In this document: piece after piece, positions 1 to 9,425 of the stretch
Position numbering within the stretch: position 1 is the stretch's first letter
How the letters are laid out: the number at the start of each line of letters is the position of its first letter
DNA from: Streptomyces lichenis
GTDB taxonomy: Bacteria > Actinomycetota > Actinomycetes > Streptomycetales > Streptomycetaceae
Reading direction: 5' to 3'
DNA: 64,000 nt
Assembly (NCBI RefSeq): GCF_023218175.1
Contig: NZ_JALPTH010000002.1
Coordinates: 1 to 64,000, forward strand
Position numbers and translations under genes: made by a program
The notes under the pieces: generated by a model
What the model was told of the DNA's origin: nothing
What the model saw: only the letters and a program-made list of their open reading frames with translations
The model's database searches: none

Positions 1-147
1 CCCTCCCACCCCCCCCCCCCGCCCCCCGCCTCTGCCACCGCCCCCACCGACGACGGCCCCCACCTCCTGCTCCCCCTCACCGTCGTCGGCTCCGCCCTCC
101 TGGCCGCCACCACCCTCTGGTGGACCCGCCGCCGCCCCCACCGCTGA
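1..147 (+). CDS. C-terminus of a membrane-anchored secreted protein (5' truncated by window edge)
   Basis: The frame beginning at base 1 ends at TGA 145-147 and encodes a proline-rich spacer, then DDGPH, then a hydrophobic helix (LLLPLTVVGSALLAATTLWW) and a basic tail TRRRPHR. This spacer-helix-arginine layout is what anchors many Streptomyces cell-surface proteins to the membrane, with the bulk of the protein outside. The functional domain lies off the window, so no function can be given. Codon use is typical of the region. The gene is followed by a convergent minus-strand gene. Confidence 0.7.
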   Translation, partial: PSHPPPPPPASATAPTDDGPHLLLPLTVVGSALLAATTLWWTRRRPHR

Positions 148-216
148 CGCCGAGCTCACCCGAAAGCGGGACACCGCCGAGCGCCCAGGGTCACCCTGGC
201 AGGTCGCCGGGCCCCC

Positions 217-795
217 TCAGGGCCGGGAGAACAACGGCTCCGTCCACACCCGGTCCACCCGCCCCCGGTGTGCCCACTCGTCCAGGTCGAGGGTGAAGGT
301 GCGGCCGTCGGCCAGCGGGATGGCCAGCGTGCCGGTGCCGTACGCGCGGGTGTGCGCGGTGCTGTAGCCGGTGAAGGTGGGCTCGGTGTGCAGCACCACC
401 TCCCGGGCGTACGGATCGACGACCAGGTAGACGGGGACGCCGTAGCGCCCGTACTTCACCGTGCAGTCGTCGTAGTCCTTACGGGCCGAGGGGGTCGAGA
501 CCACCTCGGAGATCAGCAGGACGTCCACGAAGCCGTAGCGCGCGCCCTCCCGGCTCGCGTCCTCGCGGAGGACGGCGAAGTCGGGTGCGCAGTGCTCACC
601 GCCCGGGAAGTCGATGTGCACATCGGAGATGACCTTCGCATGGCGGCCGAGGGCATGGGCGGAGGCGATCTGCATCGACCTGATCGTGCTGGAGTGCTCC
701 GCACTCCGAGGAGCCAGGATCATCTTTCCGTCCGTCCCGAAGAGGACCGTGTAGCCCTCGGGGAACGTGGTGCGCGCGATCGCGTCGCCGTTCAT
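217..795 (-). CDS. Uma2 family (DUF820) PD-(D/E)XK endonuclease-like protein
   Basis: This 192-residue protein carries the fold signature of Uma2 proteins: PDFAVLR at residues 71-77, LLISEVVS at 93-100 with the acidic residue E97, then a lysine-rich stretch RKDYDDCTVKYGRYGVPVYL ending in VVDP. These match the acidic and lysine residues of the PD-(D/E)XK nuclease core. Uma2 proteins are very common as multi-copy genes in Streptomyces and cyanobacteria; their biological role is not established. The ATG at 795 is preceded by a strong AAGGAG seven bases upstream. It appears to be a single-gene unit. Confidence 0.85.
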   Translation of the reverse strand: MNGDAIARTTFPEGYTVLFGTDGKMILAPRSAEHSSTIRSMQIASAHALGRHAKVISDVHIDFPGGEHCAPDFAVLREDASREGARYGFVDVLLISEVVSTPSARKDYDDCTVKYGRYGVPVYLVVDPYAREVVLHTEPTFTGYSTAHTRAYGTGTLAIPLADGRTFTLDLDEWAHRGRVDRVWTEPLFSRP

Positions 796-900
796 GGTCG
801 CTGCTCCTTCCGTTCGGCCGTCACCGTACGGCGGTGGGCAGCACCCTCCGCACCGGAAATCCGGCTGCCCCCGCACCCCCTCCCCCCGCACACTCACCCC

Positions 901-1734
901 ATGACTTCCTCCCTCCCCGTCCCCGCCCCCGTCCAGGAGATGGCCGACCGTCTCACCCGCGTCCCCGGCGTCGTCGGGGTGATGCTCGGGGGCAGCCGGG
1001 CTCGGGGCGAGGGGCGGGCGGACTCCGACTGGGACCTCGGCGTCTACTACCGCGAACCGCTCGACCTCGCGGCCCTGGGCGCGCTCGCCGGGGACGGGGT
1101 GGAGGTCGCCGCCCCGGGCGCCTGGGGGCCATGGGTCAACGGCGGGGCCTGGCTGCGGGTCGGGGACACGGCCGTGGACTGGATCCTGCGCGACCTGGAC
1201 CGGGTGGGGCGGGTGTGGCGGGAGTGCCAGGAGGGACGGTACGAGGTGGGCGTCCAGGCCGGGCACCCGCTCGGCTTCTGGTCGCCCTGCTACCCCGGCG
1301 AGGCCGCCCTCGGCCGGGTCCTCGCCGACCCCTCCGGCGAACTGACCGCCCTGCGCGCCGCCACCGCCGCCTACCCCGAGCCGCTGCGCCGTTCGCTGCT
1401 GGCGGCCGCCTGGGAGGCGGAGTTCCTGGTGGAGGGGGCCGCCAAGGGGGCGTCCGGCGCCGACCCGCTCTTCGTCTCGCTCTGCCTCTCCCGCGCCCTC
1501 GGGGTGCTCACCCAGTCGCTGTACGCCCACGCCCGCCGCTGGTGCCTCAACGAGAAGGGCGCCCTGGCCGTGGCCGAGACGCTGCCCGCCGCCCCGCCCG
1601 GCTTCGGCGACCGGGCCCGCGCCCTGCTCGGCTCCCCGGGCGCCACGGCCGCCGAGCTCTCCGCCACGGTGGCGGCCGCCCGCACCCTGGTGGCCGAGAC
1701 CCGGGCCGCCCTGGCCGCTGCCGTGGACGTGTGA
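901..1734 (+). CDS. Nucleotidyltransferase-domain protein
   Basis: A 277-residue protein with the pol-beta-like nucleotidyltransferase signature: GGSRARGE at residues 30-37 followed by D41-S-D43-W-D45-LGVYY, the metal-binding acidic pair. The C-terminal half is helical and alanine-rich (residues about 150-270), as in aminoglycoside-adenylyltransferase-like and DUF4037-type proteins. The substrate cannot be deduced. The ATG at 901 has no clear ribosome binding site and lies close to the C-rich upstream tract, so leaderless translation is possible. The next gene starts 34 bases downstream. Confidence 0.75.
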   Translation: MTSSLPVPAPVQEMADRLTRVPGVVGVMLGGSRARGEGRADSDWDLGVYYREPLDLAALGALAGDGVEVAAPGAWGPWVNGGAWLRVGDTAVDWILRDLDRVGRVWRECQEGRYEVGVQAGHPLGFWSPCYPGEAALGRVLADPSGELTALRAATAAYPEPLRRSLLAAAWEAEFLVEGAAKGASGADPLFVSLCLSRALGVLTQSLYAHARRWCLNEKGALAVAETLPAAPPGFGDRARALLGSPGATAAELSATVAAARTLVAETRAALAAAVDV

Positions 1735-1768
1735 CCCGCCGTTCACACCCGGATGGCACCCTTGAACC

Positions 1769-3634
1769 ATGAACGACTCCGCCCCGGCGCCCACCCCCGC
1801 GCCCCGCAGCCGTGCCCGTGTCCGCGCCCCCGAGCTGGTCGGCAGGGGCGGCTGGCTGAACACCGGCGGTGAGCGGCTCACCCTGGCCGGGCTGCGCGGC
1901 CGCATCGTCATCCTGGACTTCTGGACGTTCTGCTGCGTCAACTGCCTGCACGTCCTGGACGAGCTGCGCGAGCTGGAGGAGAAGCACCGCGACACCGTGG
2001 TGGTCATCGGGGTGCACTCGCCGAAGTTCGTGCACGAGGCCGAGCACCAGGCCGTGGTGGACGCCGTCGAGCGGTACGGGGTGCACCACCCGGTGCTGGA
2101 CGACCCGGAGCTGGCCACCTGGAAGCAGTACGCGGTACGGGCCTGGCCCACCCTGGTCGTGATCGACCCCGAGGGGTACGTCGTCGCCCAGCACGCCGGG
2201 GAGGGCCACGCGGGCGCCATCGGGACGCTCGTCGCGGAGCTGGAGGCCGAGCACGCGGCCAAGGGCACCCTGCGGCGCGGCGACGGGCCCTACGTACCGC
2301 CGGAGCCGGTCGCCACCCATCTGCGCTTCCCCGGCAAGGCGCTGCCGCTGCCCGACGGCACCTTCCTGGTCTCCGACACCACCCGCCACCGGCTGGTGCG
2401 GCTGGCTGCGGACGGCGAGACCGTGCAGCGGCGGTACGGGGACGGGGAGCGGGGCCTCGCCGACGGCCCCGCCGAGCACGCCCGCTTCAGCGAGCCGCAG
2501 GGCCTCGCCCTCCTCCCGGACGGCCGCGTCGTCGTCGCCGACACGGTCAACCACGCCCTGCGGCTGCTGGACCCGGTAAGCGGCGAGGTGACCACCGTCG
2601 CCGGGACGGGCGCCCAGTGGTGGCAGTCCTCGCCCACCTCCGGACCGGCCCGCGAGGTGGCGCTCTCCTCACCGTGGGACGTGGCCTGGTGGCGCGGCGA
2701 GGTGTGGATCGCCATGGCGGGCGTCCACCAGCTGTGGGCCTTCGACCCGGCGGCCGGGACGGTACGCGTGGCGGCGGGCACCACCAACGAGGGCCTGGTC
2801 GACGGACCGGCCGCCGAGGCCTGGTTCGCCCAGCCGTCCGGGCTCGCGGTCGCGGCCGACGGCACGCGGCTGTGGGTGGCCGACTCGGAGACCAGCTCCC
2901 TGCGCTGGGTGGAGCCTCAGGACGACGACTACGCGGTCCGCACCGCCGTCGGCACCGGGCTGTTCGACTTCGGCCACCGCGACGGCGCGGCCGGGCAGGC
3001 GCTGCTCCAGCACCCGCTGGGGGTGACCGCCCTGCCGGACGGCTCGGTGGCGATCAGCGACACCTACAACCACGCGCTGCGCCGCTACGACCCGGCGGCC
3101 GGCGAGTCCGGCGAGGTCACCACCCTCGCCACCGATCTGCGCGAGCCCAGCGGGGCGGTGCTGGCCGGGGAGGACATCGTCGTCGTGGAGTCGGCCCGGC
3201 ACCGGCTCACCCGGCTGCGGCTGCCGGAGCAGGCTGTCCGGGTGGACGCGGTCGCCCACCGCACCCGGCGCGAGGCCACCGCCATCGCCCCGGGCAGCCT
3301 CCGGCTGGACGTGGTCTTCCGGGCGCCCACCGGCCAGAAGCTGGACGAGCGCTACGGGCCGTCCACCCGGCTGCTGGTCTCGGCCACCCCGCCGGAACTG
3401 CTCGCCGACGGCGCGGGCACCGGCACCGACCTCTCCCGGACGCTCGCCCTGGACCCCTCGGTCACCGAGGGCGTGCTGCATGTCTCGGCGATGGCCGCCT
3501 CCTGCGACGACGACCCGGCGAACGAATATCCCGCCTGCCATGTCCACCAGCAGGACTGGGGCGTCCCGGTGACCGTCCGCGAGGGCGGCGCGGACCGGCT
3601 CCCGCTGATCCTGGCGGGAATGGACGAGGGCTGA
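1769..3634 (+). CDS. Thioredoxin-like / NHL-repeat protein (NHLRC2-like)
   Basis: The 621-residue product has an N-terminal thioredoxin/TlpA-like domain (residues about 20-160) with the redox motif FWTFCCVNCLHV, in which C56-x-x-C59 is the likely active pair. It is followed by a beta-propeller of NHL repeats (about 185-480; repeated GLALLPDGRVVVADTVNH- and GVTALPDGSVAISDTYNH-type blades) and a C-terminal beta domain. This order is the same as in bacterial and animal NHLRC2 proteins. No signal peptide is visible, so it is probably cytoplasmic. A thiol-disulfide role is inferred; the partner is unknown. Confidence 0.85.
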   Translation: MNDSAPAPTPAPRSRARVRAPELVGRGGWLNTGGERLTLAGLRGRIVILDFWTFCCVNCLHVLDELRELEEKHRDTVVVIGVHSPKFVHEAEHQAVVDAVERYGVHHPVLDDPELATWKQYAVRAWPTLVVIDPEGYVVAQHAGEGHAGAIGTLVAELEAEHAAKGTLRRGDGPYVPPEPVATHLRFPGKALPLPDGTFLVSDTTRHRLVRLAADGETVQRRYGDGERGLADGPAEHARFSEPQGLALLPDGRVVVADTVNHALRLLDPVSGEVTTVAGTGAQWWQSSPTSGPAREVALSSPWDVAWWRGEVWIAMAGVHQLWAFDPAAGTVRVAAGTTNEGLVDGPAAEAWFAQPSGLAVAADGTRLWVADSETSSLRWVEPQDDDYAVRTAVGTGLFDFGHRDGAAGQALLQHPLGVTALPDGSVAISDTYNHALRRYDPAAGESGEVTTLATDLREPSGAVLAGEDIVVVESARHRLTRLRLPEQAVRVDAVAHRTRREATAIAPGSLRLDVVFRAPTGQKLDERYGPSTRLLVSATPPELLADGAGTGTDLSRTLALDPSVTEGVLHVSAMAASCDDDPANEYPACHVHQQDWGVPVTVREGGADRLPLILAGMDEG

Positions 3635-3704
3635 CGGCGGCCCGCCCCCGCGGGCCGTGGCGGCTCGCGGGGGCGGGGTGGTACGGGGTGGTACGGGGTG
3701 GTGC

Positions 3705-3932
3705 TCAGTAGCGGCGCTCGTCGTGCGCCGGGTCGACCACGGTCGGGGCGACCGGCTGGACGATGGCGCGACGGCGCCGGGCGATGCTGGTGAAGGTCGC
3801 GACTCCGATCAGGCCGACGGCCATCAGGATGAGACCCACCAGGTCCAGGTTGACGCCGCTGGCCTCCCAGTCGGTCGCGAAGGTCAGGATCGCCCCGACC
3901 GCAATGAGGATGATGCAGCCACCAAGGCCCAT
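3705..3932 (-). CDS. Small two-helix membrane protein (DUF6458-like)
   Basis: A 75-residue protein starting MGLGGCIILIAVGAILTFAT, with two predicted membrane helices (about 3-20 and 29-48) separated by a short DWEASGVNLDL loop and followed by a basic tail with RRRR and a C-terminal DERRY. It resembles the short DUF6458 membrane proteins common in actinobacteria, whose role is unknown. The ATG at 3932 has AGGAGG eight bases upstream, which decides the start over a longer in-frame extension. It is convergent with the thioredoxin-NHL gene. Confidence 0.75.
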   Translation of the reverse strand: MGLGGCIILIAVGAILTFATDWEASGVNLDLVGLILMAVGLIGVATFTSIARRRRAIVQPVAPTVVDPAHDERRY

Positions 3933-4030
3933 GATTCCCGCCTCCTGGTCGGTAGTCAGGTGGTGCGGATACCCCCTTCCCACCCGGCTACGCAACACCG
4001 CACCGCGAGCCGCGGCACGCTGACAGGGCC

Positions 4031-5323
4031 TCAGCCCAGGAACGCCGCCACCGCGCTCGCCAGCAGATGCGGGTCGTCCGCGCCGCACAGTTCACGGGCG
4101 CTGTGCATGGACAGGATCGCGATGCCGATGTCCACGGTCCGGATGCCGTGCCGGGCGGCGGTGATCGGGCCGATCGTCGTCCCGCACGGCATGTCGTTGT
4201 GGGAGACGAAGGTCTGCCACGGCACCCCCGCCCGCTCGCACGCCGCGGCGAACACCGCGCGCCCGCCGCCGTCGGTGGCGTACCGCTGGTTGACGTTGAC
4301 CTTGAGGATCGGGCCGCCGTTGGCCCGCGGGTGGTGCGTGGGGTCGTGCCGCTCGGCGTAGTTGGGGTGCACCGCGTGCCCGGTGTCGGAGGACAGGCAG
4401 ACGGTGCCGGCGAAGGCGCGCGCCCGGTCCTCGTACCCTCCCCCGCGCGCGTACACCGACCGCTCCAGCACCGTGCCGAGCAGCGGCCCCTGGGCGCCGG
4501 TGTCGGCCTCGGAGCCGTTCTCCTCGTGGTCGAAGGCGGCGAGTACGGGGATGTACGCGGGCTTCCCGGCCGTCGCCACCGCGGTCAGCGCGGCCACCCC
4601 GGCGTGCACCGAGACCAGGTTGTCCATCCGGGGCCCGGCGACCAGCTCCCGGTCCCGGCCCAGGTACGCCGGGGGCTCCACCGAGTGGACCATCAGGTCC
4701 CAGCCGGCCACCTCCCCCGCGTCCACCTCGGCCTCCCCGGCCACGAAGTCGATCAGGTCGCCCTCGCGGACGTTCTTACCGAGGCCCCAGATCGGCTGCA
4801 TATGGCGCTGCCGGTCCAGCTTCAGACCGTCGTTGGCCGCCCGGTCCAGATGGATGGCCAGCTGCGGTACGCGCAGCAGCGGGCGGTCCACGTTCACCAG
4901 CCGGTGCCCGCCGTCCCGCAGCGTCAGCCGCCCGGAGAGGCCCAGGTCGCGGTCGAGCCAGGTGTTCAGCAGCGTCCCGCCGTAGGTCTCCACGGCCACC
5001 TGCCGCCAGCCGTGCGCGCCCATGTCGGGCCGCGGCTTGACCCGCAGGTTCGGTGAGTCGGTGTGCGCGCCGACGATACGGAACGGGGTGTGCGCCTCGG
5101 CTCCCTCGGGGACGTACCAGGCGATGAGCGCCCCGCCCCGCACGATGAACGCCCCGCCCGCCGCCCCGTCCCAGGCCGCGGTCTCGTCGAGCTGCCGGAA
5201 GCCGGCCTTCTCCAGGCGGTCCGCGGCGTTGGCGACGGCGTGGTACGGCGAGGGCGACTCGGCCAGGAAAGCCATCAGGTCATCGGTGTGGCCGCGGTCG
5301 AAGCGGGGTGCAGAGCTGGTCAT
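4031..5323 (-). CDS. M18 family aminopeptidase
   Basis: A 430-residue zinc aminopeptidase of family M18, releasing N-terminal acidic or neutral residues from peptides in the cytoplasm. The metal-site motifs are present: VGAHTDSPNLRVKP near residue 90, FDHEENGSEADTGAQG near residue 270, and the C-terminal GITxARHGIRTVDIGIAILSMHSARE block. Length agrees with bacterial M18 enzymes. ATG at 5323 is chosen over an in-frame GTG at 5332, which would add only three residues. It is monocistronic, with the divergent gene at 5518 reading away. Confidence 0.9.
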   Translation of the reverse strand: MTSSAPRFDRGHTDDLMAFLAESPSPYHAVANAADRLEKAGFRQLDETAAWDGAAGGAFIVRGGALIAWYVPEGAEAHTPFRIVGAHTDSPNLRVKPRPDMGAHGWRQVAVETYGGTLLNTWLDRDLGLSGRLTLRDGGHRLVNVDRPLLRVPQLAIHLDRAANDGLKLDRQRHMQPIWGLGKNVREGDLIDFVAGEAEVDAGEVAGWDLMVHSVEPPAYLGRDRELVAGPRMDNLVSVHAGVAALTAVATAGKPAYIPVLAAFDHEENGSEADTGAQGPLLGTVLERSVYARGGGYEDRARAFAGTVCLSSDTGHAVHPNYAERHDPTHHPRANGGPILKVNVNQRYATDGGGRAVFAAACERAGVPWQTFVSHNDMPCGTTIGPITAARHGIRTVDIGIAILSMHSARELCGADDPHLLASAVAAFLG

Positions 5324-5517
5324 GAGGCCCACCCTACGGGCGGCCCCGGCCCGCCTCCCAAGGGTTCCCCGGGCCCGTTGTCAGTGGTGCCTGCCACCAT
5401 CGGAAGCGGATGGACCAGCAGGAGCAGCAGGAGCAGTGAGAGCAGCACGACAGCGCACCGAGTTCGGATGACAGGTGCGGGCCGCGCCGGCCCGCCGACT
5501 CGACCGGAGGTCCCGAG

Positions 5518-5934
5518 GTGACCACGACGACGAACGGATCCGTGCCGCTGCCCACCCCGCGGGCGCGGCGGACACCCGGGCGCCCCGCCCGTCCGCCCGA
5601 GCACGCCCGGGTGCCCGACCCTCCCCGTACCACCGCCGAGCCGCCCCGCCCGGCCGGGCACCCGTACGAGGCGTCCGCCCCCGGCCCCCTCTGCGCCGCC
5701 TGCGGTGCGGCCCCGGGCACGGTCTGGAGCCGGCCGCTGGCCCGCTCGGTGTGGGCGGGCCCGCCCGGGCTGCCGCTCTGCGCCCACTGCGCCGGCACCG
5801 CCTCCGGCACACCGGACCGCGAGCCGGTGCTCCTCGGCGACCTCCTCGCCGTGACGGCGGCCGCCCTGCGCATATCCGCCCCGCCCCCGACCGCCCCGGG
5901 CGGCTCCCCGGGCCCGGCGACGGCCGCGGCCTAG
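5518..5934 (+). CDS. Hypothetical protein with a possible zinc ribbon
   Basis: A 138-residue protein from a GTG start with GGAGG seven bases upstream (5506-5510), which strongly supports translation. The first half is proline/arginine-rich and probably disordered. Residues about 59-85 contain a CAAC...CAHC arrangement (two CxxC pairs, LCAACGAAP and LCAHC), a plausible structural zinc ribbon. The tail is alanine/proline-rich. I do not recognise a family. It is convergent with the antiporter of the halogenase operon. Confidence 0.7.
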   Translation: MTTTTNGSVPLPTPRARRTPGRPARPPEHARVPDPPRTTAEPPRPAGHPYEASAPGPLCAACGAAPGTVWSRPLARSVWAGPPGLPLCAHCAGTASGTPDREPVLLGDLLAVTAAALRISAPPPTAPGGSPGPATAAA

Positions 5935-6024
5935 CGGCGGGGGGCGGGCCGCCCGCGCCGCGAGGGCCGGGGGCCGCGGAGACCACCGGCCACGGAGGCC
6001 GGGACGGGGGCCGGGGTACGCGGA

Positions 6025-7335
6025 TCACCGGGCCGCGCGGGCCGGAGAGGCGCCCGTCCCGGCGTACCTCCCCGTCCCCGGGTCCGTTTCCGGCGCCGCT
6101 TCCCCGTCCGGCTCCGCGTCCGCTTCGGCATCCCGGCGGAACCAGCTCAGCAGCGGCCCCGTCATGGCGGTGGTGACGAGGGCCACGACGACCAGCAGGG
6201 CGTACCAGCGGTCGTCCAGCAGCCCCGCCTGCTTGCCCACGTTGAGGGCGATGAGCTCGGTCAGGCCCCGGGTGTTCATCAGCGCCCCGATGACCGCGCT
6301 CTCCCGCCAGCTCCGGCCGCCCAGGCGGGCGGCGCAGGCGCAGCCGCCGAGCTTGGCCGCGATCGCGACGGCCAGCAGCACGACCAGCAGCAGGAGGTCT
6401 CCCGCGCCCAGTCCGCCGATGTCCACGGAGAAGCCGGTGGTGATGAAGAAGACCGGCAGGAGCAGACCGCCGACCCGGTCCGCCCAGGAGACCAGCCCGG
6501 GGTCGGGCCGCCCGTCCCCCCGGCGCGGCATCAGCAGCCCCGCCAGGAAGGCCCCGAACACGGCGTGCAGTCCCAGCGCGTTGGTCGCCCACCCCGACAG
6601 CAGGGCTGCCGCGATCAGCGGCCCGTCCCGCAGCGCGCCCGGGAGGGCGTACGCCCGCCGCAGGACCGGGCGGACCAGCAGCAGCATGACCAGCAGGTAG
6701 CAGACGAGCAGGCCGCCCACCACGGCCGGGGAGTGGGCCTCGCTACCGGCGAGCGCCACCACTCCGGCCAGCACCAGCCAGCCGGCGACGTCGGTGAGGG
6801 CCGCCGCCGCGGTGGCGACGAGGCCCGGCACGGTGCCGGCCAGGCCCCGGTCCCGGATGATGCTCGCCAGGACGGGCATCGCGGTGATGGACAGGGCGAC
6901 CGCGAGGTAGAGCGGGAAGGCCCAGCCGCTCGGTGCGCCCTCGGGCTCGGCGCCCCGGGCGACGACGGCCCACCCCAGGGCCGCGCCCGCCGCCATGGGG
7001 ACGGCGAGCGCGGCGAGGGACACCGAGGTGACGGTGCGGCCCTGGTGGCGCAGGAGCGAGGTGTCCAGTTCGCAGCCGACGGAGAACATGAACAGCACCA
7101 GCGCCACCTGGCCGAGCACCCCGAGGTAGGGCAGGACCTCGTCCGGCACCAGCAGCGCGCTGGGGTCGCCGGGCAGCCGGCCCAGCACACTCGGGCCGAG
7201 CACGATGCCCGCGAGCACCTGGCCGATGACCGGGGGCTGCCCGATCCGCCGGGCGAGGGCGGAGAGGGCGGCGGCGAGCACCACGACCGTGCCGGTGGCG
7301 AGCAGCACGCTCGTGGTGATCTGCTCGGCTGTCAC
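6025..7335 (-). CDS. Cation:proton antiporter (CPA2 / KefB-NhaS type)
   Basis: A 436-residue membrane protein with about 12 hydrophobic helices and CPA2 hallmarks: PPVIGQVLAGIVLGPSVLG near the N-terminus, LFMFSVGCELD in the middle and LMNTRGLTELIALNVG near the C-terminus. It should exchange Na+ or K+ for protons across the cell membrane. It is the last gene of the carrier-protein/halogenase operon, 31 bases after the halogenase stop. A GTG at 7386 overlapping the halogenase is an alternative start; GTG 7335 is preferred because it places helix 1 at the usual distance. A role in exporting a product or in pH balance is inference. Confidence 0.85.
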   Translation of the reverse strand: MTAEQITTSVLLATGTVVVLAAALSALARRIGQPPVIGQVLAGIVLGPSVLGRLPGDPSALLVPDEVLPYLGVLGQVALVLFMFSVGCELDTSLLRHQGRTVTSVSLAALAVPMAAGAALGWAVVARGAEPEGAPSGWAFPLYLAVALSITAMPVLASIIRDRGLAGTVPGLVATAAAALTDVAGWLVLAGVVALAGSEAHSPAVVGGLLVCYLLVMLLLVRPVLRRAYALPGALRDGPLIAAALLSGWATNALGLHAVFGAFLAGLLMPRRGDGRPDPGLVSWADRVGGLLLPVFFITTGFSVDIGGLGAGDLLLLVVLLAVAIAAKLGGCACAARLGGRSWRESAVIGALMNTRGLTELIALNVGKQAGLLDDRWYALLVVVALVTTAMTGPLLSWFRRDAEADAEPDGEAAPETDPGTGRYAGTGASPARAAR

Positions 7336-7366
7336 CGGACGCGCCCCGAGCGGTCGGTGAGCGTCC

Positions 7367-8965
7367 TCACGCCGCCGTACCGCCACCGCCGTCGGAGCCG
7401 GCCCCGACCGCGTCCCCGGTCCCGGTCCCGGTCCCGGCGAGCTCGGCCGCCACGCTGCCCGTCCCGGTGGTCGGCGCCGTGGGGTCGGCCCAGCCGAGGC
7501 CGTCGGGCGAGGCGACCAGGCCGTCCGGGAACAGCGGCTGCTCCAGGGTGGTGGCCCCGCCCAGCGAGGCGCGGGCCTGGATCTCGTTCATCCCCTGCAT
7601 CACCTCGGTCACCACCGTGGTGCCGAACAGCTCGCCCATCCGCTCGCCGCTCTCGGACTGGGCGGGCCCGGTCCGGGTCACGGCGTCGGCGAGGTCGCGG
7701 GAGGACGTGCCGAAGCGCTCCTTGAGCCCGTCGAGGTCCATCAGCGCCGACTCGCCGGAGGAGACGCCTCCCACCAGTTCCACGAAGGCGCGCAGGTCGG
7801 TGGCCTCGGCCCGGGAGACCTTGCGGGCCTGCCAGAAGTAGGAGTCCTCGTTGTGCTGCATGTCGTAGAAGGCGAGCAGGAACTCGTAGAAGACGCCGTA
7901 CTCGCGGCGGTAGCGGCGCTCGAACTCGCCGAAGGCCCGCTCCTCGTCGAGGTCGCCGGAGAGCGCGCTGTTGATCGAGCGGGCGGCCAGCAGCCCGCCG
8001 TAGGTGGCCAGGTGGACCCCGGTGGAGAAGACCGGGTCCACGAAGCAGGCCGCGTCGCCCACCAGCACCATGCCGGGCTGCCAGAAGCGCTCCATCGCGT
8101 ACGAGTAGTCCTTGCGCACGCGCAGTTCGCCGTACGGGCCCTCGGTGACCCGGGTCGCGTCCTTCAGATAGTCCTTGATCATCGGCGCCCGCTCGATGAA
8201 CTGGGCCATGGCGGCCTCGGGATCGCGGGAGAGCGTGCCGACCTGGGAGCGGTTGACCACCGCGCCGACGCTGGTGAGCGTGTCGGTCAGCGGGATGTAC
8301 CAGAACCAGCCGTCGTCCCAGGCGCAGCAGAGGATGTTGCCGGCGTCCGGCCCGGGCAGCCGCTTGCCGCCCTCGTAGTAGCCGTAGAGGGCCACGTTGC
8401 GGAAGAAGTCGGAGTAGTTGCGGGTGCCGACGGTACGGGCGAGCCTGCTGTTGCTGCCGGAGGCGTCGACCACGTACCGGGCGCCGGTCTCATGGGTCCT
8501 GCCGTCCTCGTCGGTCCAGCGCAGTCCGGTGACCCGGTCGCCCTCGGACAGGGTCGCCACGGCCGTGCACCGCTCGCGGACGTCCACGCCCAGCCGGCGG
8601 GCGTTGTCCAGCAGGATCTTGTCGAACTTCATGCGCTCGACCTGGTAGGCGGTGCTGGTGGGGCCCGACATCAGCGGGGAGTAGGCGAAGAGGAAGTTCC
8701 ACGGCTCGGGGTTGGAGCCCCAGCGGAAGGTACCGCCCCGCTTGGGCATGAAGTTCGCCTTCTCCATCTCCTCGCTGACCCCCAGGAAGCGGCAGATGCC
8801 GTGGATGGTCGCGGGGAGCAGCGACTCGCCGATCTGGTGGCGCGGGAAGGACTCCTTCTCCAGCAGCAGCACGCGATGGCCGGCCATCGCCACCAGCGCG
8901 GCCGTGGTGGAGCCGCCGGGGCCGCCCCCGACCACGACGACGTCATAGGGGCCGGACTGGGTCAT
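7367..8965 (-). CDS. FAD-dependent halogenase, carrier-protein-substrate type
   Basis: A 532-residue flavin halogenase. Visible features are the FAD-binding GGGPGG at residues 13-18, GESLLP at 46-51, the lysine of PKRGGTFRWG (K75, position of the catalytic lysine that forms the chloramine), the halogenase-diagnostic WxWxIP at 220-225 (WFWYIP), and GDAACFVDPVFSTGVHLA near 312. This pattern fits PltA/SgcC3/CmlS-like enzymes that chlorinate substrates tethered to a carrier protein rather than free tryptophan halogenases. The last 60 residues are low-complexity Gly/Thr/Ala. ATG 8965 has GGGAGAC upstream. It follows the carrier-protein gene by 95 bases, suggesting the carrier presents its substrate. 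Confidence 0.9.
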   Translation of the reverse strand: MTQSGPYDVVVVGGGPGGSTTAALVAMAGHRVLLLEKESFPRHQIGESLLPATIHGICRFLGVSEEMEKANFMPKRGGTFRWGSNPEPWNFLFAYSPLMSGPTSTAYQVERMKFDKILLDNARRLGVDVRERCTAVATLSEGDRVTGLRWTDEDGRTHETGARYVVDASGSNSRLARTVGTRNYSDFFRNVALYGYYEGGKRLPGPDAGNILCCAWDDGWFWYIPLTDTLTSVGAVVNRSQVGTLSRDPEAAMAQFIERAPMIKDYLKDATRVTEGPYGELRVRKDYSYAMERFWQPGMVLVGDAACFVDPVFSTGVHLATYGGLLAARSINSALSGDLDEERAFGEFERRYRREYGVFYEFLLAFYDMQHNEDSYFWQARKVSRAEATDLRAFVELVGGVSSGESALMDLDGLKERFGTSSRDLADAVTRTGPAQSESGERMGELFGTTVVTEVMQGMNEIQARASLGGATTLEQPLFPDGLVASPDGLGWADPTAPTTGTGSVAAELAGTGTGTGDAVGAGSDGGGGTAA

Positions 8966-9060
8966 GGGTTGTCTCCCTCAGCATCAGGAACATCAAGGTG
9001 GCGGCACACGGAAAGGACGGGGCGCCGGCGTCGGCCGCCCCGGTGAGGACTCCGGACGGG

Positions 9061-9339
9061 TCAGGACCCCGCCTGTGTCGCGGCGGGTGCGGTGGCCTGC
9101 GGAGCGAGGAGCGCGGCCCACGCGCTCAGGGTCGGCCGCTCGGCCAGTTGGGTGAAGTCGACCTCGGCGCCGTCGGCTCGCCAGCTCTCCAGCAGGGTCA
9201 TCGTCCGGATGGAGTCCATCCCCTGGTCGAACACGTTCTCGTCGTCGGCGAGCTCGTCGGCTTCGACGTAGAGCACCTCGGCCACGTCCGCACGCAGGCG
9301 TGCCAGCGTGAAGGGCCGTGGTTCGGACGTACCACTCAT
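9061..9339 (-). CDS. Stand-alone aryl-type acyl carrier protein
   Basis: A 92-residue phosphopantetheine carrier protein. The attachment serine is S43 in FDQGMDSIRTM. The following WRADGAEVDFTQLAERPTL segment resembles the aryl-carrier domain at the C-terminus of siderophore isochorismatases (EntB/DhbB type) more than a polyketide ACP. No adenylation, isochorismatase or condensation gene is adjacent, so the loading enzyme must be elsewhere. ATG 9339 has GGAG eight bases upstream. First gene of the operon with the halogenase; the operon promoter region carries an iron box. Substrate (2,3-dihydroxybenzoyl or salicyl) is inference. Confidence 0.85.
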   Translation of the reverse strand: MSGTSEPRPFTLARLRADVAEVLYVEADELADDENVFDQGMDSIRTMTLLESWRADGAEVDFTQLAERPTLSAWAALLAPQATAPAATQAGS

Positions 9340-9425
9340 GCGCTTGTCTCCGTCCAGGAAGGACCACGAACGACCGCGAGCGCCCTCCGTTCCCGAGGGC
9401 CCTCCGGTCACTCCGAGCAAGCTAC